NCBI GenBank assembly: GCA_950295325.1
Contig: OX485808.1
Location: forward strand, 5,148,501-5,212,500
DNA from: Polytrichum commune
Taxonomy: Eukaryota; Streptophyta; Polytrichopsida; Polytrichales; Polytrichaceae
Direction: 5' to 3'
DNA: 64,000 nt
Part shown: one piece after another, positions 1 through 10,024 of the stretch
Position numbering within the stretch: position 1 is the first letter of the stretch
How the letters are laid out: the number at the start of each line of letters is the position of its first letter
Notes under the pieces: model-generated
Told to the model about the DNA's origin: nothing
Database searches by the model: none
The model's input: the letters and a program-made list of their open reading frames with translations, nothing else
Program-made: the position numbers and the translations under genes

Positions 1-2520
1 TCAAGGCCGAGCGAATGCGATCCCAATACGCGATCAACGGTTCATAAGTATTCCTAACACGTTTGGTGATGTCTTCCTCACACAACTCTTTCCAATATTC
101 AATGAATCCGGATATGCCTTTGATGATTTCCGGCCCATTCTTCATGGGATCGGGTTTACAAGGCTTTGGATCCCCATCCGGGAGCAAACATTTTCCATCC
201 TTGTTCTGACGCCACACGAGTATCCCATCCTCCGGACACCAATTAGGAGATGTGCACAAAAGCTTAAACTGCATAGCAGGGACACCATCATCCCTCATAT
301 AGAAGCGGAATTGTTGTGCTTTCGTGTGTCCCACCAAACGGTCATCTCCCTTCAGCATGTATAGCTTGATGAAGACCTTGAAATTTGGTACTTCCTCAAT
401 CATGTGCGGGATTACGGGCACATTGTCCAAATCCATGTATGATTTCATAAGAAGCGGTATGGTGGGAAAATCCTCTTCATGCAACTTCATGCTCCAACGT
501 CCAAATGACGCATCAATGTCATCGTGTGTGTGCCCCACCATCAAGAAAGATACAAACACCTCTTTGAATATGCCTTTTGCCACAAGCAATGACAAAACAC
601 ATATCGACATTTGTTGTCTTTAGCACAATTATCAAGTTGAACATGGAGAGTTGGAGGCAATGGTTTTGCACAAATGGGTTCTCCACGTGGTTCCGGCAAT
701 GCCGACATACAAACCTCCTTCCCCTGAAGCACTGCCTCGTAAAGGGGTGTCGTTCCACAACCATCAAAAAGCGCACGGGAAGAGTGAATCGGCGGCTTCT
801 CAAGATCGCGCAAGAGTTTTGCAAATGAACCAACCGTGTGGTTGGCATCACCAGGGTAAAAATCCAAACCATAATGGGCATATTTAACGTCCCCATGGCC
901 GTGGGCGATCATACCTGAGAAAAAAAAACGATGGATGAACAACAAAAATATGGTATAACCACTAAACAGACGGATGAAGTTTGACATATGGCAAACAAAC
1001 CCAAAAACATTGGAAATCCTTTCAAACACATTTGTGATTCCATACGAACCTGTGACAGCTACGGGCAACTTGAAGAGACCATCCGTGGCTTTAATTTTGC
1101 GTGCATAACAAGGGCATGCGGTTTTGGCATGGTCCATTTTATCATGGATGACAGTTAGGACCTCCGCATGCCTCATTATGGATAGTGCACGATTCTTGTA
1201 GTAATCTTGACGGTGTGCCTCCTGGTTGTTGACATGCTCAATGTATTTTCTTTGGTGTCTTGTATGGGACTCGGTGCCTATAGGATGGGCGTCTCGAAGA
1301 CCTTTGTACTTTTCACACGTCGTACACCTGGCAAACTTGTCCCCGGGTCTCTTCAAAATGTACTCCGCAAACTGTTGGTTTTTAATTACACTCAACTTGG
1401 ACAAAGAAATGGGCCCACACCCAGCTTTGCGACCCACTTCGTTTATGTCCGTTAAGATGTTCTTCCATTTTGTGCCCGTGGGCAACACCATTTGGACAAC
1501 TTTCTCCCCGGAGGACAATGTCCTCGTCTTGTGGGGCATTGCATCGGCCAACGGGACTATGATGGTGGAGAGTGTCGCGGAGGCTTGGAGTGTAGCCTCT
1601 CTAGGTTTCTTGGTGCCCGAGTTGCCATGAAATCGAGAACGGCGTCCCAACAAAGAATACTTCCTAAACCTATAAAAATCAGCCTTGGAGACTGCATGGA
1701 TGGAATACCATGCTGTGCAACACACTTCCACATTCTCAAGGGTAACCACCTTATTGCCATGGCTGTCAACGTGCAAATTTTTGTGGACCTCGAGTTTTTT
1801 TGCCGACCTCATACGAAAATCCGCAAGCCACATCTCTTGCCGAAAGGACCTAATTTTTTCACGCGGAAAGAATTGACAACATTTCTTCGCACAACAGTCC
1901 TTTGTGGATACTTGACGGATAGAGTCCTCTCCAAGTATGGAATCCCGTCTACGTTCTTTTTGTATGCCAGACACGCGACTAGAATCGTATTTGCGCAGAC
2001 CTTTGCGAGGACGTCTTGCGGCCAACAAAGCTGACTGCGTTTGCTTGTGCCGTCGCCCATGATCCCACAAGCTTACTTCTTCATGGAGAACTCGACGCAG
2101 GGGCCATCGCCGCAAGGAAAATCTCCAAGTCAACGGGACTTCCAACGGAAGTAAAGAATTCAAGATGCAAACGCCAACATCATCCAATCCAAGGGGGTTG
2201 GCATCAATACATTCAAGGGGATCGGAGTTTCTACAAATGCCATTTGCCACAGGGACACCATGCTCGTTCAGAAGAACAACATCAAGGCCCACCCACTGCT
2301 CCCTCCCGAAACCGGCACACAATGGAATGTGGTCGTTATCATCCCCATAATGTTGGGAATGTTCCTGCCCTTCCAAAGATTCATGGGAGGATGTATCCCC
2401 AGACACACCCAGGACGTTAGCCCCTCGAATATAATCCTCCGAAGGCGAAGAGAGGCGACATTCCGTATCCGACGACGATGCATTCGTCGACAACTCAAAT
2501 GCACTATCTCCCATATCCAT
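1..2520 (-). pseudogene. DUF7869-like transposase, copy A, partial and frameshifted
   Basis: The protein runs leftward from the ATG at 2520 (MDMGDSAFE) and leaves the window at base 1. A 135-bp GT-AG intron lies at 915-1049: the donor follows GTCACAG, the acceptor is TTTCTCAG, and splicing joins VAVTG to MIAHGHGDV in frame. Visible features are an acidic N-terminus, a Cys pair (RCTTCEKYK), a first acidic motif (VIHDKMDHAKT) and QLDNCAKDN. Near 589 a 7-nt deletion relative to copy B shifts the frame just after KCRYVFC. Past it, GHTHDDIDASFGRW is still readable in another frame. The pattern fits the family I recall as DUF7869, an RNase-H-like transposase-type protein. That assignment is from memory and was not searched. 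Confidence 0.7.
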
Positions 2521-2929
2521 CACAAACCCACCTAATGACGCGAACATGGAATCACAACATATATAAGTCAATCACAAATACGACAAGATTTTAGTAAACC
2601 TAAGTCACAATAGAGCACAAGTCACAGTGGGAATAACAGAACGATCGTCTGCATGCAGACACGCTTCTGTTTGAGTTGGGCATATATACGAACGGGCGTT
2701 CAAATGTTCCCCGTCATTCTGTATGTCAACTAAAACATGGACCGTTTCAATTGTGCAGGGATACCTGTTATATGCCTACACACAACTTCCGAGAGTCATT
2801 GACGCATATGAATGTATTATTCCATGTGCCCCAAATACACATTCCTCGCCCATACTATGTGTATGTGGAGCAAATGGAGCATTTTCCCACATCCCGCAGT
2901 CAATATCCAGATACATTCCCTGAATGAAT

Positions 2930-3535
2930 TCGAACGCACGTTCGTATTTATGTCTAATATTTTGTTGTAAATACATATATATTTGTGTGCGTGCCCAGGG
3001 AGGCGTGATGTATGCATCGACATACTCCCAGGTGGAAATCACGAACGCACGTTCGTAAACTCTCGCTCATCTTATGTATATCTGCTGAAATCATTGATAT
3101 TTTCGACCTTCTGTTTGCAAATTACTATCATATTGTATGTACATCTTCATACCCCTTATATCCATGAGTATATGGATTCTGAAAATAAGCGGTGTCACTT
3201 ACGAACGCACGTTCGTAAACTCTAATGTCATTTCAGTATGTACCATACACCGTTTACGCGCATTCAATATTTACGAACGCGCGTTCGTAAACTCTTGCAC
3301 ATTCCCAATGTTCTTCGGATGCTCAAAATGTACATTTACGAACGCTCGTTCGTATATGACTTTCATATTGTCTGTGCCTATGCATAATCATATCTGGGTC
3401 TATACATTTATGGATGTAAAATATACGCCAAGGCGGTATTTACGAACGCACGTTCGTAAACATCCAACCAACCTCGATATATCTCATCCACAAACACACG
3501 CGCGCACTGCAGGTTTACGAACGCGCGTTCGTAAA
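2930..3535. repeat. Inverted-repeat site array upstream of transposase, copy A (7 sites)
   Basis: Seven copies of arms TTTACGAACG and CGTTCGTAAA around a 2-bp spacer lie near 2930, 3040, 3200, 3271, 3335, 3439 and 3513. Spacers vary (CA, CA, CA, GC, CT, CA, GC) while the arms stay almost fixed. The array sits between the transposase ATG and a conserved non-coding block at 3540-3800, where a leader intron would be expected. Confidence 0.9.
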
Positions 3536-3539
3536 CCCC

Positions 3540-3800
3540 CGGTATTTGCGGCGGTATTTGCGGGATAAGGTTGTCTGCCACCTATGAGTGTACGGTTCAC
3601 GCACAGGAAACTGGCTCGAGCGCCCTCCGTCGGGTGTCTGGAGCGCACACTTGGTGTCTCCCGCAAAAAAGAGCTCTGCAATGGGGGGGAGAGCTTTAAG
3701 TACTCCTCTACCGTGGTTCAAAATCCCTTGGATTCTCTTTGAAAAGCGGATTCCCGCCGCCTACTTTAACCTAACAATATGCCATTCTATTCATGCGGGA
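3540..3800 (-). promoter_or_regulatory. Conserved non-coding block, probable transposase promoter/leader, copy A
   Basis: This block is strongly conserved with 47665-47945 in copy B although no ORF is shared. It has GCGGTATTTGCGG units, GTCTGGAGCGCACAC, AGAGCTTTAAGTAC and a TTCAAAATCCCTTGGAT stretch. It lies upstream of the minus-strand transposase beyond the site array, mirroring how 5600-5880 lies upstream of the plus-strand gene. A promoter or first-exon role is inferred from position and conservation. Confidence 0.45.
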
Positions 3801-3924
3801 CATAAATAACTTTCTGTATTGAATATGTATGGCATGTACGCATTGATAATATGTTCATCCGTTCCACACCTTAGGTGTTACCAAGGTTTCCCGAACCAAA
3901 AAATAAAATGTATATTCCTATATA

Positions 3925-3952
3925 CATATCGATGTATATATTTACTTATATT

Positions 3953-3988
<36 letters not shown>

Positions 3989-4205
3989 AATATATATCTA
4001 TATATATCTATATATATCTATATATGTGAATATATATCTATATACCTATATATATATGTGAATATATATCTATATACCTATATATATGTGTGAATATATA
4101 TCTATATATCTATATATATATGTTTTTTACATATATCTATACTTTACATATATATACATTACATGTATCTACATTACATGTATCTACATTACATTTATGT
4201 ACATT
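3925..4205. repeat. (TA)-rich microsatellite
   Basis: Long TATATA and TATATCTA runs followed by repeated TACATTACATGTATC units. The apparent small ORFs of Tyr/Ile repeats here are a by-product of the repeat. Copy B has a much shorter TA-rich stretch in the matching place (about 48030-48130). Confidence 0.9.
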
Positions 4206-4540
4206 ATTGCGGCAAATACTCACCAAGTGCATGAACACCAATAAAAAGTCTGGTGAATTCATGCAAGCTACTAAGGTAGATTAAGGAGATGAATTCAAAC
4301 CATGCCTAGATATACTTTATATCTTAATTCAAATGCAACTCTAGGTTTGCAAATAGTGAATTGATTCAACATTGTGTGGAAATGTTGAATTAATTTGGAA
4401 TGGTGCATAAGATAGTGTAATGATATGAATTGAAACCATACCTATATGGAGTCCCACTTATGCATTGTGTAATTAAAATGCACTCAACACTATTAGGTTG
4501 GATCACAACATTCCCCCATATAGTGCGGATGGTAAAAAAA

Positions 4541-4577
4541 CCTAGGGGTTTAGGGTTTAGGGTTTAGGGTTTGTGAG
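4541..4577 (+). repeat. Interstitial plant-type telomere motif
   Basis: Four or so consecutive GGTTTAG units of the plant telomere type, in the spacer between the two divergent genes. Copy B has degenerate runs at 49419-49500. The flanks are unique DNA, so this is not a chromosome end. Confidence 0.75.
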
Positions 4578-5590
4578 GGATGTGCATGTCCAGTAGTTCA
4601 TATAACAGGGTTTACATACAAACTATATTCACTACTCATAAATCCATATTGCACTAACTTAATTTATTTGTAGCTTACATTTGATGCGAGCCAAACTTTC
4701 AACGATCACCATATTCTGTAATTGGGGACATTTTCATGATTTTGGATACTATTTCAGAATATGGTATTCAAATAAAGAACAAGTAAAACACAAGAATACA
4801 TTCAATGTGACACAATAAAGCGATTTGCATGGGCAACACTAACCAATTTGGCACAAATGCATCTCATCCGAATAAGAATTTGAACCACATATTAAATTAT
4901 TTGCATTTATTTTGAGACTTTCCAAAGTCTCGGATTAACAAATATAATAATAAATTTAATGCAGTAGTTCAAGTTCACACATAATAAACTGAATTGAAAG
5001 CCTAGTATTTGAAATTGAATTTTCCCGCACCTCTTGTAAGAAAATCCTAAACCGTTCCCACCAATCTTAAATCGGGACCTTTATGGATCTTATATTAAAT
5101 TATTTGAGGAACCATTTAAAAACTTGAAAGATATTTCAATTATGAGAACACTATATATTTGAAAACACCATATTAATACACATCGTTGGGGGTAGGGTTT
5201 TCATCGAATCCCTAGTACATGATGTGCAATGTGGAAATTGAATTCATACTCCTTATCTAGAAGATGTTTATAATGAATCCAAAGTAGATGAAGGGGATGT
5301 AGCATTTAAAATGCATGTTTTGTACTGGACTCCTTATGTTTATGTGATGGAGGCATATACATATTAAAAAGCTTGAAATTAACGTGCCTTTATTGCTTAT
5401 ACATCCAACTTAGATTATTTTCGTTAATTAGAGAGTTGGGAAAGTCTCAAACTAAGTGCAAATGGTGTAATATATAGTTGCATTTCTTATTGTGATGACA
5501 TAGATTTATGTCAAATCGGTTAGTGCCCCCCATGCAAATCACTTTATTAAGTCACATTGAATATATTTATGTGCTTTGATTACATTGAAT
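4578..5590. other. AT-rich spacer of copy A, no gene seen
   Basis: No coding signal. At 4914-4931 there is an 18-nt inverted repeat (GAGACTTT-CC-AAAGTCTC), and with its flank GTTAATCCG it is an inverted copy of the subterminal sequence at the left end of copy B (42805-42840). A second, degenerate copy in the opposite orientation lies near 5420-5455. Confidence 0.6.
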
Positions 5591-5599
5591 TACTAAACC

Positions 5600-5880
5600 C
5601 CAATGAATTCCAACCCATCCCCCCCATCCACCCATCCCACACCCCATGCTATCTCCCCATCCCATCCCCTCATCTTCCTAGCCCGACCCATCCCTTCCCT
5701 CCCCAATGGGAAGCGGCCATGTGGCAGCCCGAGGGAAAACCCTAGAGGCGCGGGCTACCTCCCCGCGCCCCCTCCTCTCCTTCCTCATTCTCATTTGGAG
5801 CAGAGAGAGGAGGAGCGCCGCGTTGGTTTAGAGTTTAGAGGCGAAGCTCTTGCATTTTTTAGTTTTGTGTAGTGCACTTC
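5600..5880 (+). promoter_or_regulatory. Promoter/5' region of the ParB-FCP1 gene, copy A, with telo-box
   Basis: A C-rich pyrimidine tract (CCCATCCC repeats) is followed by GGCCATGTGGCAGCC, a telo-box AAAACCCTAG (5736-5745) and GGCTACCTCCCCGCGCC, then CATTTGGAGCAGAG. The same order recurs at 50480-50680 in copy B. Telo-boxes (AAACCCTA) are known elements of plant promoters for growth and translation genes. That this drives the large gene at 7098 is inferred from position and conservation. Confidence 0.6.
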
Positions 5881-6576
5881 TTTTGTAGGCGCAAGTGTTG
5901 AGAGTTATTGACAGTCCCTTGAGAGTTGCAGCTCAAGAATAGAGAACTCGAGTTAGAAGAGTTTAAAGTTTGTAGAGTTTAAAGCTTGAGAGTTGGAAGC
6001 TTAAGATTAGGATACTCAAGCTATAAGCTTGATAATTGCAAGTTTTAGAGTAGCAGCTTGAGAAATACTGCATTTGAAATTGCATATACATCAGAGTCTT
6101 AGTTAGGGTTCGTACATAGCATGCAACAACTAGTGTGAAGGCAATTTCAGTGGTGCAGTGGTGCATTTGACTTTCAAATCACCTTGCTTTTGTGGGGTTT
6201 CCTGGGGTTTTCAACAAAGGAGCAAGCAGCTTTTGGGTGTGTAAAATTTCAGAGTAAGCACAATATTCCTTCCCTTCTCAAATCCTTCACAGTCTATATT
6301 TGTTCATTATTGAATGGCATGTGTTTTGGAAGTCAAGTTCGGATCCTCGTTCTGAATTCTCTGTCACATTCCAAGTGTATATGTTTTGATTGTATTGTTT
6401 TTCTTCAATCTCACCTTTCTGACGAACACTTGCAGGCACAAGTGCAAGCTTTGCTGAGACACAGCAAGCAAGACCTTGCCATATGTATGTATACGAATCC
6501 GTATATGTACGAATCCGTATATGTACGGACACTATATTGTTATTATTAATTATATATATAAAAACAAACAACAGGC
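5881..6576 (+). other. Untranslated leader region, copy A
   Basis: No convincing ORF. Degenerate repeats of GTTTAAAGCTTGAGAGTTGGAAG type occur at about 5900-6060, matching the clearer 5' leader repeats of copy B (50720-50940). A short direct repeat of GTATATGTACGAATCC lies at 6490-6530. It probably contains non-coding first exon sequence. The main ORF begins directly at an AG acceptor (GATGCAG then ATGG at 7098), implying an upstream leader exon. Confidence 0.4.
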
Positions 6577-7068
6577 TCATTTACGAACGAGCGTTCGTAA
6601 ATACCTCTACCGCGCACAATATACACCCATTTACGAACGCGCGTTCGTAAATGCATAGGCCGCGCAAAATATATACCATTTCACGAACGCGCGTTCGTAA
6701 AGATTCTTTGGAACCCAAGGACTACGTTTACGAACGTGCGTTCGAAACTCTAAATCCAAAATGGAGGGATATATCCATGCTGTAATTCATATAAGTACTT
6801 AAATCCAATCACAACACTAAATTTAACTCAGTAGGTTCCACAATATCGCATGACTTTACGAACGCGCGTTCGTATAGTTATGTACAAAATACTAATAAAC
6901 AGGTATCTCATATTACGAACGCGCGTTCGTGAAAGATGTGAACCAATGTGAATGCATTAGAAACACCCTGAAATGCATAAAGCATTCAAAACTTCGTATT
7001 TCCAAAAACCACACTATGAAAATAATATGCATGGCACGGTGTTGTTTACAAACGAACGTTCATAAAAG
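6577..7068. repeat. Inverted-repeat site array in the leader of the ParB-FCP1 gene, copy A (7 sites)
   Basis: Sites near 6580, 6631, 6682, 6727, 6854, 6913 and 7047. Most keep perfect arms. The last (TTTACAAACG ... CGTTCATAAA) has lost two CpGs to CpA. The array ends about 30 bp before the ATG. Confidence 0.9.
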
Positions 7069-7097
7069 CAATTATGATTTGCTCTTGTGTGATGCAG

Positions 7098-8393
7098 ATG
7101 GCTAAAGCTAGCAGAAACGCCATCGACTTGTTCGCAGTGCCAGTGGAGCGCCTTCCAGAGGGCGTCTCGGATACCAATGGGAACGACAACTATGTCCCAA
7201 AAGAAGAATTCATGGCTGAGTGGACGGCCATCCCCACGAAGACCGAGGAAGGGTTGTTTGCATTGCGATTCACTTATGAGCTGCAGACAAGGGCTGACCA
7301 ACCAGACCAATGGGTGCAGACAAAGAATTGGGAGATAGAATCCGCAGAGGCACAAGGAGACTTTGTTATTCTGGATATGAAAAATAAAAAAGACCATGTG
7401 AACCTCCTCTTAAACTACCTATTGCACCCATTCTCTTATGCTTATGCATGCAATAATGTCGCATCTGATGCGAAACATTTCAATCTGGATGCTCTCTTCA
7501 CCAAATATGCCCTGAGTCAACACTGGACGGCGAGGAAGTTGACTGCCCTGACCTTGAATGTTTCGAAGTACAACAGTGTTGCCGCGGAGGCAAATAAAAA
7601 AAAGAAAAGTCCGAAAAAACCAGCTGCTTCGGGGGCAGGAGGATCGAGAAGTGCTCCGCGGCCTGTGCCTTCGGGGAGCAGGTTGACAGAAGGGCCCAGC
7701 AGACAATCCACTCCATCCAAGAGGTCGAGGGACGAGATGGAGAAGTCCGGATTGACGGAAGGCGCTGAGGTTAGTTCTCCGCCAGTGATGCCAACCCCTT
7801 TGAAGAAGGGAGAAAACCCAGACGCTGCCAAAGCGACAAAAATCCTTCGAGACTTCAACAACTACTCCAAGGATTGCTGGCCTATGGGACGCCACTTCAC
7901 TTTCAACGTGGATTGTTTCAAGTGCGAGAAATCTCCTAACAAGTGGGTGGTGAGGTCTCGTGAAAGCGGAGGGGTGAAGTGGCAGATTAATAACCTCATG
8001 AACAACGTGAAGTGGGATAGGCAGACCGTCTACGTGATGCCCAAGGGTTTTTTGTCACGCCCCACTGAGAAGGATTGGCCAAGAATCCAGAATGGAGAGT
8101 TCTGGATAATCGATGGACAACACAGTCTAGAGGCGTCACAGATCATCCTAAAGGATGATAACTTCCAGCACGAGCTCAAGGCGGACCTGCGCTACTGGAA
8201 GGCGTTTTTGGTTTGGTCTGACGACTGGGACAAGCTCCGCAAAATATCGACATTTTTGAATTCCGGAAACAAGATCAAGGCATTCGAGGCCTCCTGGGCG
8301 GCGAATACAGTGGCGGTCAGAGACGTGTGGGTCGCGCACGGATGCCCGCCAAAAGAGAGGGAGAACGCCAAGATGCAATCTCCACAGTGGAAG
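7098..8393 (+). CDS. ParB-MTase-FCP1-like fusion, exon 1, copy A (ParB-like domain)
   Basis: 432 codons from ATG 7098 (MAKASRNAIDLF) to a phase-0 donor AAG/GTGAG. The ATG directly follows an AG acceptor in both copies, so a leader intron probably ends there. Residues 1-160 form an unrecognised domain. A Lys-rich, Ser/Pro-rich linker with a likely nuclear localisation motif (NKKKKSPKK) spans about 165-240. Residues about 260-430 look ParB/sulfiredoxin-like, centred on GEFWIIDGQHS (D339, H342). Known ParB/DGQHR proteins have Arg where this has Ser. ParB-type domains bind DNA at inverted repeats, and this element is full of them, but binding is inferred. The exon is fully open in this copy. Confidence 0.7.
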
Positions 8394-8516
8394 GTGAGTT
8401 TACGAACGAGCGTTCGTAAAGCATATGTTGCATTAAACAATTTCTAAATTTTCCAACTTACGAACGCGCGTTCGTATTTAGTATTGAACACTGACGTCCT
8501 CGTATGTATGTTGCAG
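8394..8516 (+). other. Intron 1 of ParB-FCP1 gene, copy A, two inverted-repeat sites
   Basis: GT-AG intron (GTGAG ... GTTGCAG), 123 bp. One site begins directly after the donor (GTGAG then TTTACGAACG) and the second lies at about 8458-8479. Copy B has the same arrangement (53528-53643). Joining restores QWK-AFCDAM in phase 0. Confidence 0.8.
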
Positions 8517-9837
8517 GCGTTCTGTGATGCGATGGTGGACAAATTCTCCTCCATCGACATGAAGTCCACAAGCACCAAATCAGTTCTGGAGCTCAAAGGT
8601 GAGCTCCGTCTGATTTGCTGCAACAGAGACACCTGGGAGTTGTGGACCCAGTTCTTCGACGCTCACAGCTCGGGCGATCTGGTGAACCCAGACACAGAAG
8701 AGAAGTACGCTCAAGAGAAGAGCGGAGAGGCCCCGCCTCTACTGCGGGAATTTTTTAGGGCCCTGCAAGGACTGACTGAATCAGAGTTGCAGCGATGTGC
8801 GGTTCACGTTCTTGGGAACACCGTCGGAAGGACCATCCCTTATCCCAAGATATTTTTGAAGAGACCAAAGCACAAGCCCGGCACGTACTCGATCAAAGAG
8901 TGGTGCGACCACAGGAAGCTAAAGACCGCTGCGGGAGATTAGCGGCCTATTGCCTGAGATGCACCTTTTCCAGGCCGACGAAGATATCAACTGGGCGAAA
9001 TGGAAGGAGTTCAAGGCGCTGTACAATATCAACGGTGCCTCAATGCGCAGCCTGGTGAAGGAGCACGTCGCCGTCCTGAAGCTCAAGGGAAACAAAAGAG
9101 CAAAAAAAACAGAAACGGAACCTGAAGAGCTTCAACGGTACATCTCCTTCTTGGAGAAGAAGAGGAACGCCACCTTCGAGGGCGTGGCAAGATTTTGTGT
9201 GGTGACCACGGGGCTGGAGAGGACCACGTTTTCCAAGTGGGATGGCACCTTCAGCAGGTCCGAGGTCAGGGAGGATCGAAGGGGTTGTCCCTTCGCGGTC
9301 ATCGACTTCAGAGGGATACCCGGTGCCTCGCGACAGGGCGCAAAGGGGGAGCCTTTTTACAACCCTTTCATGGCGAAATTCATGGAGCACAAATCTCCGA
9401 CCATGAGGGAGCCGCACGTATGGCTGTGGATTGTGGAGCAGGAGAAGCAATCCGTCGTCATCGATTTGTATGAGAACAAGATCAAGTTCGAGTACAACAT
9501 CTTCCACAGCACATACGTGCCAGCGAAGACGGAGGGAATTGTTGCCGTAAACGAGGCCAGAGGCAACAGGCAAGTGGGAGCGGTGAGCCTCATCTTCTTG
9601 ACGTACAATGCGCTTAGGAATGGGCGAGCACCCATAAAGGCGATCAACACATTCAAGAAGATATACAGCATCCCTCACCCACCTCCAAAGGATCTCTTCC
9701 AGGAGACTCTGTACACTGTCTTCCCGGCGCTGGAGCTGAGGATGGAGTTCTACGTCTCCATATTGCAGGGTTTGGCAATGACTGGCGAGACTGTCTACAA
9801 CGTATTTGGAGGCAGCAAATTTATGTACGCGGCCATG
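8517..9837 (+). pseudogene. ParB-MTase-FCP1-like fusion, exon 2, copy A (methyltransferase-like; 5-nt deletion)
   Basis: The exon is 1321 nt against 1326 nt in copy B. The difference is a 5-nt deletion at about 8928-8934, after HRKLKT, which shifts the frame; the reading resumes from 8950. The second half resembles a beta-class N4/N6 DNA methyltransferase: CPFAVIDFRGIPG where DPPY motif IV is expected, then HVWLWIVEQEK, then IPHPPPK (compare HPTxKP), then ETVYNVFGGSKFMYAAM matching motif I (DPFxGSGT). Motif I continues across the next intron into MLGLCMNTYIDAVDEEDY. Both signature motifs are degraded, so methyl transfer is doubtful. ParB plus methyltransferase fusions are known in phages and bacteria. 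Confidence 0.6.
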
Positions 9838-10024
9838 GTAAGCCATCTCACACCACTTTTTACGAACGCTCGTTCGTAAACACTGCATGCTCCAAACAAT
9901 TTACCATGGGCAGCCGATACTTATGATTGTTTTGTAAATTGTTTTTTATTATTTCCTCGCTCAAAGCCTTCATGTTTACGAACGCGCGTTCGTAAATGAC
10001 TGAATCTTTGCCTTCTTATCTCAG
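9838..10024 (+). other. Intron 2 of ParB-FCP1 gene, copy A, two inverted-repeat sites
   Basis: GT-AG intron (ATG/GTAAGCC ... TATCTCAG), phase 0, with sites at about 9858-9880 and 9974-9996. The equivalent intron of copy B (54970-55141) also has two, both degenerate. It splits the methyltransferase-like motif I region. Confidence 0.75.

Noticed and set aside
1226-2420. Plus-strand ORFs of 134-180 codons opposite the transposase
   Set aside because: Opposite-strand shadows of the transposase frame.
3875-4284. Tyr/Ile-rich small proteins
   Set aside because: Produced by the TA-rich microsatellite.
4541-4577. Chromosome end
   Set aside because: Only a few telomere units with unique DNA on both sides; interstitial motif.
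9040-9888. 282-codon minus-strand ORF over exon 2
   Set aside because: Shadow of the conserved plus-strand exon; its reading is not kept in copy B.
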